From Echinococcus granulosus (lineage: Eukaryota; Platyhelminthes; Cestoda; Cyclophyllidea; Taeniidae), in the NCBI RefSeq assembly GCF_000524195.1, contig NW_020170398.1, positions 276,819 through 340,818 of the forward strand: 64,000 bases of DNA, written 5' to 3'. The position numbers and the translations under genes are program-made. The notes beneath the pieces were generated by a model. It did no database searches and was not told where the DNA came from. It saw only the letters and a list, made by a program, of their open reading frames with translations. Below are positions 10,742 to 21,700 of this stretch, piece after piece (within the stretch, counting starts at the first letter, position 1; each line of letters starts with the position of its first letter).

Positions 10742-13700
10742 ATCAAGCGCATGCCTTATGTCACTTGACCTTATTTCCATTAATTTTTACCAACTTTATA
10801 ACGACGTTGTAACTGGCACTTTTGCATGGAGACTATCGACATGTTTGGTACAGGTATCACTTCATTCAACCAAGACGCTTCAATCGCCAAGCTGTTAAAG
10901 TAGTTTACGTAGTCTTTCTGTTCGGGATCGTCGATGATTCATCCACCTTCTGCAGATAACTTCTGTGCATTATTTCATTGCATGAAGAAAGGCCTTCTTT
11001 GATTTGTGGAAATCCTTTCTGACAGGAAAGTTAACCTTCACGATGTATCACGCAGGCGATCAGAATTGGGACTAAGCTGTAAAGCGTCTGGTTGAAAGCA
11101 AACCAAATACCAACAAGAGAAATGCAAATCAGGCAACAAAATTAATTACAATCACAATTTAAGCAATTCCGGACAGTTTCTAGCAATTTATTGGCGAGAT
11201 GTTGTGACTGGATACCGGGTAAATGAATGTGGGATCAAAAAGTGCAATCGGTTTCATAAGTTTGGCCCACTGAGCCGAAAATTCATTGCAATGGTAATAA
11301 AGGTCCAATGACAAGAGTAACCATTCAAGTTTTACGCTATCTGACCTATTTGGTTAACTGTGATGAATTTTAACTGTGGCCAGTTGGCTAAAATAGTGTA
11401 AAAACTTGTCAATATTTAAATAATAGAATGGATTCGACAATGGGCATAGGAAGCTCTCAGACTACTCCTAAGTTCTTTGAGGCCCACGTGCTTGAATTGG
11501 ATTTTATGAGTAATTAGCTATTAAGTTGAAACCTCTTAATACATTTCCCAAAAGCCGCAGTGTATTCTTCTACATTTGTGAGAAAATGAAAAGGTCAGCA
11601 TTTTCTTATCTAATGCTAAAATGAACATAATTACGCCGTTTGCTCTCCTTCTGCTTGGGGCCTTGTGTACAATGCAGAAAATGATTACAGCACCAAACAC
11701 AGTAATGGAATGGAGATGAAATGTAATCAAATAAGAAAACAACAAGAAGACTTTCGAATACGGGGTCTGAGGGGAACTCTTTAGATTCGACGAAGTCCTT
11801 CCATTCCATCATTTGTCCAAACATTTTAAAGAGATCCATTAAATGTAAACATCCCACAAAACTTTTGCTACCAGGATTCCAAGGGTAAAGTCTACAATCA
11901 TGGCCCAAATATTTGTGGTTTTGCTTCGTTTTTCATTGTTCTCCTTAATCCGTGTCCTTTTCTTTTAATTAAATTTGGTGAGTATGCTTGAAGCGGGAAC
12001 AGGAGTAAGAATGCCGGTGCGGAGAGCGTGTTAAGAGAAATGACATTTGAAGGCGACCGCACCCGTTATGTCTATCGCTCTGAGAGAAGGGGTATTTAAT
12101 GTAACAGGGAAAGCAACTTCAACCTCAACTTCAACTTCATTGTCACCTTAGGATTTATGTACTCTCGGCTTCCTTGAAACACCAAGGGCCAATAGATTTT
12201 TTGAATCTTTTTGGAAATTTATTGCTTTTATATTAATGGAATGAGGAGTATTTATTTAATGGAAGAAGTCAGCCTGTCTGCTTCAGAACTCGCATCGGTT
12301 CCTACCATTGGTGCAGAAATTAAGCCCAACGGTTGACATATTTCTCTCTTTTCTCCACTCGTAAGTCTTCTCGAAGTTAACAAGCTGTAGAATATGATAC
12401 GGGATTTTTGTATGATAACCAGCTAACCTTTCTATGAAGAATCATTAAAAATGAATGAAATTTTGGAAGGGGTACATATTCTTTGAGCATATCCCTACAA
12501 GGTGTCGCAGTACTCCACGCAAGTTGCCCTTGAAGGCGTCACAAGGAGAACGGAACGATAATTCACTTTAGGTTTACATAAAGGCTACTGATCTCGTGGC
12601 GCAGGCACCATAAACAGGGCTCCATGACGGATAGATGGATAGTAAATGAATGGCATGAAGCATAGTTAGCTTGCGCCTCTTGGGTAAGGAATTGTGATTA
12701 TTTTACTAAATAATTGGTTGAATAAGTTTTCTGCAGTCACAATCCCAATTTTAAGAATACAACTAACCCTATAATGAAACTTTTCTTAAATCTTAGTGGA
12801 CGTATGGGAGTATTTTCCCAATAAATAGTTCAAATTAAATGTAGTTAGAGGAGCAAGACACGATTCAATGCAATTGATATTCTGTCTTGTTTTTTTTTGC
12901 AAAAATTAACAACGCGAGTTAAATGTGCGGAAATTTTAATCAAAAGCCAGCAATTTCAGGGGTCTGCTAATGAAGGAGTACACTGGCGGGCAGTCGAGAT
13001 CATAGCAAATACGCCGACACCAGACGTCGGCACTTTCTGCCTTCCGGCTTCCAACACAAACAAGTGACATTTACAAGTATTTTTCTCTATTTTAGAAGCC
13101 TCAAAATCCAATAACTGGGTTGTTAATTGTCGACTATTTGTTAAACTAGGCTTCGTTTTTTGAACGAGTGCAATGTGTTACAGCTTAATTTCGGAAAATC
13201 TCTTCAGAAGCAAATTAAGTACTCATTTAGTGGGCGTAATTTTTGTCCAAATTGTAAAAGCAACCCAGTTATCAGCAGAGATAAAGTACGAATAGATGCT
13301 TTTAGAAAAGCATTCTCGATACATGCGCACACCTCTGCTCACTTTTAATTACAACCGAGTGCCTTATTGTTGCTAAGCGACGGTATTAAGTTTAACTAGC
13401 CTTATTATTTCATACGGAAAAGTGTAAATGTGATAGATAAAAGGCAAATAAGTTCTCCGATAGAAGAGGGATGTTTGAAAGTCTACCATAGCGAACACTT
13501 ACACACACGAGAATTTGATTTTTTGGCATTCTTATTAAACTGAACCCCCTATTATTCTCAGGAAAATATTTATGTAATTTCAATACGAGAAGCAGCTATT
13601 CGGTCTTTTTTAACAAATCCTTGCTAACTACCCGTATCACATATTTAGTTATAGTTACACATATTTGTTGTCCCAATAATAACGTGGCTGTTTTTACAAG
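10742..13700. other. Intergenic, no gene seen
   Basis: AT-rich, with only short chance open frames on both strands. I found no splice-flanked exon with recognisable similarity, no RNA gene and no named repeat. Confidence 0.45.
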
Positions 13701-13891
13701 TGTGTCCCGATACTTCCCTGAAGAGGAAAGAAAACATTATACGCGGGCCGAATACATACATATTTGACATGCAGAAGGTATTAGAGCTACTGGCACGGCC
13801 CAAGGGCCAGCCAACTCGACGGAGTGCAACGGCCAAGTCAAAAATGGCTCTTTACCCAAACCGAACGTTAAACAAACAACCACTGTATTAC
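13701..13891 (-). mobile_element. Family A solo LTR, degraded
   Basis: About 190 bp match the family A LTR in minus orientation, including the internal blocks CCCTGAAGA, GGCCAAGTCAAA and the terminal GTATTAC. No primer-binding site or internal sequence adjoins it and no target duplication is clear, so it is probably an old recombined or truncated copy. Confidence 0.75.
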
Positions 13892-14331
13892 GGCAGTCAA
13901 TTCAGGAATTGAAGGAGAGAAGATGAAGAAAGCATTTAATTCACAAGGATAGTAATATGCCTTATATTAAAAAATGTGATAATTTCTTGAGATGAACCCA
14001 AATGTATTAGCCAAAGTTTAAAGACGGCTTTCCGTTAAAGGCTAAAAGTATGTACTCAAACAACGGTAAAACTGGCACCTCTCAAAAGAGGTAAACAGAA
14101 CACGATATAAATTGTAACAGAAATAGAACCTCATTTGGGTTTTGAATGTTTTGTGAACTGGTAGGACAGTTAGGTCTGAGAATTCGCATGTTTAAGTGAA
14201 ATTGGTTTAAAATTACCTTTTATCTTTTGTGGTGCCGTGATTTTGGAATCATACTTAAACAGGTTAAAAATTCCTAACATGTGGATTAAATTCGAAATCC
14301 AGGTAAGGGAGCGTCGCGAACTTATCATTAC

Positions 14332-14940
14332 TGTAACGCATCGAGACACCTCTGAAGATGAAAGAAGACATAATACTTTGGCAGGACTTCGCATCTTATT
14401 CCCCTTACCACTTTGTTCTTGCCTTAGAGCTGCCCAGTCTTATCTATCCGGGCTCTCTTCAGCTAGTAGAGAAGTGGAGGAGGTATCGCTAGCTCACGTT
14501 ATCAAAAAATTTACAGAGGTACGGTAGGGAAACTCCTTCACTAATCTTCCAGATGGCTCACTGTTGGTATCGCTTTAGTTGTTGAATGCTTTCCTGAAAA
14601 CACGGGACTGGGGTAGGTGCCGAAGGTAGACGTCTTTATGGCCCTTTTGTTAGGAGTCATCACCGATTTTCCCATCTGTAGCTTATATGCTTCTTCCGCT
14701 CCGATGAGGTTTATCACCCAATAGTAGAAATCAGATTTGATGTCCTTTAAGATCGAGTTCGATATCCGCTGCCACTAATGTGGCGCTGCGAGACTTCCCT
14801 GATATAATACACGGAGAGAATATCCATGCATTCGACATGCATGGAGTATTAGGGCTACTGGAATAAGCTGGAGGCCAATCTACCCGGCGAAAGTAGAATG
14901 CGAAAGACTTAAAGTGGACCTTTACTAAATTTACAGACAA
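14332..14940 (-). mobile_element. Family A element with large internal deletion
   Basis: On the minus strand a 5' LTR (about 14940-14779, its outer end eroded) is followed by the primer-binding site (14778-14766), the leader and a gag fragment. The gag fragment then joins directly, near 14386, to the last 54 bp of a 3' LTR ending at 14332. The gag portion is homologous to 52920-53170. Protease, reverse transcriptase and integrase are absent, so the copy cannot move by itself. Confidence 0.75.
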
Positions 14941-15290
14941 ACTCACATTTTTTGGCTCCTTCAGTGACTAGGGTTTTCACGGGTTCATAATGGTCTTACA
15001 GCAATCATTCATTTACCCCTGAGCACACTACGTAATCGTCAGGAGACTAATCCAAATCACATGCGCAGATTACTAGACACCCGAATGGTTGGAACGAAAA
15101 CAATCAATTTCAAGTTCTAAAGACCTTCACAACTTCCCAAGCCATGTGTTGGATATGGAGAAGTTCGATAAGCCAAACACCCTCTCAAAACCCGGCGCTG
15201 CCACTTAGATGGCTAAGAAATTAAACACAATAGAAACTAAATTGTAACTGCATACAAAAAGCTGATTAAATAATTCTTTTGAAATTTATT
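14941..15290. other. Spacer between two LTR elements
   Basis: About 350 bp separating a family A copy from the family B element. No coding or structural feature is recognised. Confidence 0.4.
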
Positions 15291-15294
15291 GTAG

Positions 15295-15531
15295 TGTAAT
15301 ACTTACGTTGTTATAATGTACCTTTCAGGGAGGAGGCGAGAAGAAAATTGGAATCTCGTGGTCAGATTGGACTCCACCCGTACCTAGCGACTACAGCTCC
15401 CCTCCTTTTTAAACATTGTATTTTCCCTCCCCATCTTGTCACCTTCAATAAAGCTGTCAAAAGTGAATCAACCGGGCTTGTCTAAGAATGTTAGGAATAG
15501 GGAAGCGGGGACCGATGAATCTCGCTTCACA
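15295..15531 (+). repeat. 5' LTR of family B element
   Basis: This direct repeat matches 17958-18193. It contains an AATAAA motif (within TTCAATAAAGCTG) that could serve as the element's polyadenylation signal. Confidence 0.93.
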
Positions 15532-17916
15532 CCGGTGGTAGCGCCCGCAGACCTACCCCCTTTCGAGGAAGATATGAATTTTGAAGAGTGGCTCTTAACT
15601 GCCAAATTCAACCTTCCTCTCTACCCCCGTTATCAAAGAATACCTCCTATCCTTCGCGCCCTCCCTCATGATTTATTCGTGGCCGCAGTCGGACCCAGCA
15701 TCACCCGCGATACGGACGTTGACCAATGCTGTGATACATTGGCTCAACTGGTCACTGATCGTGAGGAGCAAACCCTGGCTAGGGACTTCTTTCAGCGTTT
15801 TCAAAAAGCTGATGAGACCGACGAAGAGTACGCCAGGAACCTCCAACTCCTGGCGGAACGTGCGTTCCGCGGCTGCCCCCGAAACAAGATCGCCAATCGG
15901 GTTATGGTTTAGTTTAGACGCGGAGTCCGACCTTTCACCTTGGCTGAGAAGCTCTACGAAGCAAAGACTAATTCACTCTACCAATTGGTCAAGCTCGCAA
16001 CCAGGAAGCGGCAGGAACTCCGGGGGCCCCCGACTTTCCGGAAACCGCGAAACTGGTCAAATGCAGCATCCTTGTACGGTGCTTCTCCGTGCTATACTCC
16101 TAGACCGGGTGAGCCCTCCTTTCCCCTTTCCTGTCTACTCCCAAATGGCTCCCAATCTTATATGAGGGTTCTTGGTAAACTTGAAGGACGTTCCTGTAGT
16201 TTTCTTCTCGACTCCGGTGCAGCTAAGTCAATTGTGAACCTCCAAGTCTTCCCTACCCTTTGTAACAGGGTTAAGATCCTCTCCCCTTCTACAAAATTGC
16301 GTTCAGCAGATGGAAGGGAGATGCTAGTCGATGGAGAGACATCATTAAAAGTCTGCATAGGGAAGGAAACTTAGACAGTAAAATTCATCGTGTGTCCAGA
16401 ACTGGCCTGAGACGTAATACTTGGTGCCGATTTCCTACGCTACACTAAAGCCGTCCTAAATTTTGCAGAAGGAACCTTTTCCACTCACGAAGCCACCGCG
16501 GCCAACACAGATACCCCTTCACCAAAAGACGACTCAGATGACATCTGCAATGCCCTTTTTGAAGCTGCAGCCATTTCCATGAGCAATCTGGATGACCTTT
16601 GTGCACAGCTGACTCACATTTCCAACTACGAGAGAAAAAAACTTCGTCAGCTCCTACTTAAGTATGCGAACATCTTCTCATGGCAAGAGTGGTCGAAACT
16701 CTCTCTGGAGGATGAGATTTTATGGTACCAAGAAGATGTTCACTGTCCTAAGCGTCTAGTGGCTCCTGGATCACTGGTACAAACAGTTCTGCAAGAGTTA
16801 CACGAGCAACTTGGTTACGTGGGTGAAAAGAAGATGTTAGACTCCTCAAGTAAAAGATACTGGTAGCCTTCGCTCACCCTAGATGTGCGAGATTTCTGCC
16901 GAACCTGCACCACTTGCAGTGGTTTTAAAAACCCCCAACCCACAGCAAGTGCACCTTTACAACCCATGCCTACCGGTTTCCCAGGGGAAAGAGTAGGTAT
17001 ATACATTATGGGTTCTCTTCCACCCACCAAGAGAGGAAACCGGTATATTTTGGTTATGGTCGATTACTTCACGAAAGCGGCCGAGACTGAACCTATGAAG
17101 TCACAAGACGCTGAAACGGTTGCTTCAGTTTTTTTCAATCGGTGGATTTGCCAGCATGGAGTGCCCGAATCCGTTCATAGCGATCAAGGCCCTAACTTCG
17201 AGAGTCGACTCTTCATTGGGCTGTGTAAGATGTGCCGAATCTCAAAGACACGCACAACACCTGCACATCCACAAGGCAACGGTCAGGTGGAAAGGACGAA
17301 TCGCACCCTAATCGGACTACTGAAGGCCTTCACTAAAGACGCATAACCAGATGACTGGGATTTGAGTCTAGGTCGCGTTCTTCTCGCATACAGAGCCATG
17401 GTCCACACGTCAACGGGTGTTTCTCCGTTCAAGATGCCCACAGGTCGTGAAATGAGAGTGCCTTCCGACATCTTTGTGCCAAACACCGACGGATCAGCCG
17501 ACAATGTCCCGGAGTATATACTACGCCTGAAAGAAAGTATAAGAAGAACTTTTAACATCGCCCGCAAACATTTACGGCTGTCTTATACCAGACAGAAGAA
17601 ATATTATGACCGACATTGCCGGACGAATGTCTACCAAGAATGTGACTTAGTGCAACTTTACAGACCGATTCCCCCAACTGGAACACACCGCAAGTTCCAT
17701 CACCCCTGGAGCAGGGACCCATTTCGGGTGGTGAAGGCGCTCTCACCTACAAACTATCTCGTCCGCAACGCACAACTGCGTACCCGGCCGGTAACCGTTC
17801 GTCACAACAAGATGAGACCATATAAAGGGACACCTCCGGTTGGTTACGAAGATGAGGTTTACGTCCTGACCGAAGACGGGAGATCGTCGGTTAGGAACCT
17901 TAATAGGAGCTCATGA
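15532..17916 (+). pseudogene. Degenerate gag-pro-int polyprotein
   Basis: A single reading frame runs through the element but is broken by in-frame stops at 15910, 16372, near 16407, 16864 and 17344. In order it reads: a capsid-like gag (FEEWLLTAKFNL, then LARDFFQRFQ); a retropepsin with the catalytic DSGA near 16213; the start of a polymerase linker (LLLKYANIFSW near 16640); and then directly the pre-integrase segment. Reverse transcriptase and RNase H are skipped. Integrase follows with a zinc-binding module (FCRTCTTC), catalytic residues in VDYFTKA, HSDQGPNF and NGQVERTNR, and a C-terminal GPY/F-like block (DPFRVVKAL). In the zinc module the second His appears as Tyr (GYVG). No convincing start codon follows the LTR. 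It is a decayed copy; no frameshift was needed to read it. Confidence 0.9.
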
Positions 17917-17957
17917 GTGGTAGCACCGGGGACGGCGCTAAAAGGACGAGGGGGCTA

Positions 17958-18193
17958 TGTAATATTTACGTTGTTTTAATGTGCCTTTCAGGGAGGAGGT
18001 GAGCAGAAAATTGGAATCTCGTGGTCGGATTGGACTCCCCTGTACCTAGCGACTACAGCTCCCCTCCTTTTTGAACATTGTATTTTCCCTCCCCATCTTG
18101 TCACCTTCAATAAAGCTGTCAAAAGCGAATCAACCGGGCTTGTCTAAGAATGTTAGGAATAGGGAAGCGGGGACCAATGAGTCTCGCTTCACA
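17958..18193 (+). repeat. 3' LTR of family B element
   Basis: Matches the 5' LTR almost throughout, with one small indel near its middle. It is preceded directly by the purine-rich tract and followed by the GTAG target duplication. Confidence 0.93.
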
Positions 18194-18197
18194 GTAG

Positions 18198-18733
18198 GGA
18201 TCTAGTTTTTTAATAAAATAGAGTTTTGTGCACAAACAACTCAGTCACTGCAGGTTGTGCTTTTACTTTGAGGCATGAACTTTTGGCGAGGGTGGTAGTC
18301 TCTTGGTTCATCAAGGGGACTTGTAAAGCTGCGTTACGATTCGGCGAGACACCAACCAAATGCAGCTATTCATAATCCTGCCAAAATGATGACTAGGGAT
18401 CTCCAGACAAAATAACTCATCTCAAAAACGACTACCTCGATTGAAAATTTGAAATATGAAGCATCTCTTTCCCATGCATAAAGCATCAGTAGTTTACATT
18501 GAAGGTAGAGAGCTAAATTTCGTGCTGATGCATAACGCTTCAGGAAATATTAAATGTAGGTTAAAAGGGGGTAACAAGTCTTATTTGTGAAAAATAGTTA
18601 GATTCTGAAAATAGGGTTCAGTCCTTTTTAGGCCATAGTGTATTTCTATGGGGGTCGTCGCAACTCACCAAATTTCCAGAGCATTTTGTTTGAATTCATT
18701 ATTTAATTAACAGGCATTACAAAAGTTCCCCGA
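18198..18733. other. Region upstream of ARIH2
   Basis: Lies between the family B element and the first ARIH2 exon, so it should contain the promoter. An acceptor-like site (TTTAATTAACAG) ends at 18713, 20 bp before the start codon; it could be the end of a 5' UTR intron or a spliced-leader trans-splice site. No core promoter motif can be singled out. Confidence 0.4.
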
Positions 18734-21700
18734 ATGGTCGATGTTGAAGATGATGCCGGGTCGCTTCATGATGATTATCCGGACGATTGTGATGATTATT
18801 ATGGACTTTCAGAGGACAGTGACAAGGATGATACTGTATTGGGGTTAGTGGTGCGTTTTAGTTTATATTCAGCTCCAGATTATCCAAAGACGATTTTACA
18901 GAAGATTTGAAGTGCCGGACTTTAGAAAGCGAAGAAGTGGAGCAAATTGTCTCTGAAGACGTGAATTCCCTTTGCGACAAACTTAAGGTATTTCATTTCT
19001 TTTACAACCAATCACAGATTCCCTGGTGGCTAGGCAGTTTGTTTTTGCGCCATTTTAAGTGGAATATCCGCCAAGTTGAGGACATATTTAATAGCGATCC
19101 TTTATCCCTGCTTATTTCTTCAAATCTTATTCCTGCTACTGGACCATGTTACACATCCGACAGTTGTGAGATCTTGGATTTGTTTGGAACTATTTCTCAG
19201 AATTCCAAAGCATGTCGAAAATCCCAAATCAAATTAAAAGGCACCTTTGCTTCATAAATCTTTGAACCGTCATTTGGTTTATTTAGAGAGAAATTTGAAA
19301 TTGGACCTGTGTTCTATTTGTTTCTCTTCCCCATCCGCTTTGGATGGTGTAAACACAAGGCAAAATCCTGCTTTAGCGACGGCTCGTCTGTTTGGCATGA
19401 GCTGCGGCCACATGTTCTGTCTGGAGTGTTGGCGAGCATTCTTCGACGTTCGAATCTCAAGCTCACATGTCTCAATTGTCGAATGCATGGCGGCTAAGTG
19501 CAACATTCGAATCCCTGATGACTTCATCTTGGCTGTACTTGATAGTCCCGAGTCCGTGCAGAAACATCGCAGGCACATTCTCAATGAGGTGATAGAGGTA
19601 ACTTCTCAGTTATGCATTTTTTTCTGCTGCATTTTTACGCATAATGAGCTTGGCTTGCGCGCTTGAAATTTCACTGTTGTTTTGTTTGGAACCTGCTCCG
19701 CATTATTTGCGCGTATTAATTAGAATCTTCGATAGATGTGTATTTGTGTTTATGATGTCGTCTCGATTTCTGCTAGTCGTGAAGTCCTACTCATTGCATG
19801 TTTTCTACTTGTGCATGCCTTTACTTGAGTGAGTGTTATTTCATTTCATTTTCATATCAGGCTCATCCCCGTCTGCGTCCTTGCACCGACACCCATTGCA
19901 CACGGGTGCTCTACGCTCTGGAGGCACCACGGGCGCTGCGCGTAACCTGTGAGGGCTGTGGCACGCAGTTCTGCTTCTCCTGCACCGTGGAGTTTCACGC
20001 GCCCGCGCACTGCGAGACCATCAAGCAGTGGTTGCAGAAGTGCCGCGACGACTCCGGGACCGCCAACTACATGGCTGCGCACACAAAGGACTGTCCGAAC
20101 TGTGGCGTGGTGATTGAGAAGAATGGTGGTTGCAATCACATGGTGCGTCTTGCCTAAACTGGATCCTTTGTGAAGTTTTTGAAGCTCCCATAACTTGCTT
20201 GATATTGATTAGCTCTCCGTTTGGCTTTTTTTGCGTTATTGGTAGGGTGTCTGTTTTGTGTTTTAATCCTATTCCAAGCGAAAGCACTGATGTGCTGGGA
20301 GCGGTAGCTACTTCCTAAACTGCATGACAGATGGGTAATCTACCAACCCTTTTGAACTCTTTGGAGCATTAGGGGTAGTGTAGCTTAAACTTATTTAAAC
20401 CATCTAAAAATAGCTGTTTGCTACACTTTGGCATGCTAGTTGAACATGCTGGACGAAGTGCTAACACTTAAAATACAGCATTGATTGTCCGTCGTTGGAT
20501 GTCTACTGTATTCACTTTGACGACGGATGATGTCTGGAGCGAAAGCTGGTGTCAGTCATCTAGTTGAGGACCCTTTCAAGTCGACACGCAACTACAGCAT
20601 GCTCGCATGACCGTTGCCGTTTTGACTACCGGCTGGAACTGAACTTTGAAATTTAGTTGTATTAATCCACTTTAATTCCCCAAGCATGTGGCTACTTCCT
20701 TATGAGCTGTGAAAAGCATTCATTTCTTCCTCAATGGTTCCCAAAAGAGTTTCCTCCCTTATTTTATAATTTGGCAAAAGTCCGCCATCCAGGCGTCTCA
20801 GATATCGTTGGAAAAAGTTATTATTAAGGTGACAAAAATGATTAAAGCTTTTATAATGTACAGAAAAACAAACTCTTGATTTGGTATTTGATGTGATGGT
20901 TTAATACGATGCCGAGTTGAATGGTACTTTACGTTAGGATTTTTTAGGGATACAATTAAATATTACTTATGCTGAAGTTAAAAGCGTTTTCAAATTAATG
21001 GCCCAGATTTATGTGTTTGTGACTAGGTTGGGAATGCCCCTATCTGATTTAAGTTGGTGATTATATTTCATCTACTTCCTGTGGGATCAAAACATTTTTT
21101 TACACAGTGGCCGGAATAATGTATTTCCTTGACCTCCCATTGCCTTGCTTCTTTTTTCTCGTGTTTTTAACTTGACTAAGTAACAAGTTTTTATAATAAA
21201 ATTGCAAAAAGCTTTTCACACAATTTTATTTTTGACATAATCGTCACTGTAGTCTTTATTTGATGCTCCTTTTAAGGAGACACCCTTTCTGTGAATTGCG
21301 TTTTTACGAAACACTTTGTCTCTTGAAACAAAAAACTTTGCATAATCCTGGGGCTAAAGTGCTTCACAACTGTGAGGTAGTACGTAGATCGTTAGGGGTT
21401 AACGGGTGCCAGGTTCATTCGCTTAAAAGCTGCCGGAATATGAAGCTACTTCTCATCTCAAGTCTGTCACCGAAAAATTTAAAGGGCGTGCTTTTATAAG
21501 GTGGAAGTAGAGAGCAAATGGGTAGTATTTGTAGCTTACCTGCCACCTCTTAATGCACGGTGTGTGGATGGAATCCGTTGGCTTTGCTCCCATACTTCTT
21601 ACGCCCTAGTTGATGTTGGTGTAAAGTGAAACCTCAAACATTACTGAAAGTTGGTATTGACACGTTAGTCTCCAAATACCGGCCCAAAAGGAGCAAGTCA

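Larger units (their letters stand above)
15291..18197 (+). mobile_element. Ty3/gypsy LTR retrotransposon family B, reverse transcriptase deleted
   Basis: Two LTRs, 15295-15531 (237 bp) and 17958-18193 (236 bp), begin TGTAATA and end CTTCACA. They differ at roughly a dozen sites by eye, about 5%. Both sides carry the 4-bp target duplication GTAG (15291-15294, 18194-18197). A primer-binding site starting TGGTAGCGCC lies at 15536, and a polypurine tract (AAAAGGACGAGGGGG) ends at 17955, just before the 3' LTR. The interior holds gag, protease and integrase in one frame. The reverse transcriptase and RNase H region expected between protease and integrase is missing, so the copy is defective. Moderate LTR divergence suggests an insertion that is neither new nor ancient. 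Confidence 0.93.

Noticed and set aside
15668..16165. 165-codon open frame within the family B element
   Set aside because: Overlaps the gag frame in another phase; only the gag-protease frame has recognisable motifs.
19241..19286. 46-bp GC-AG intron as the third ARIH2 intron
   Set aside because: Frame permits it, but using the donor at 19163 gives a protein length (501) and spacing to RING1 closer to the family. Not excluded.
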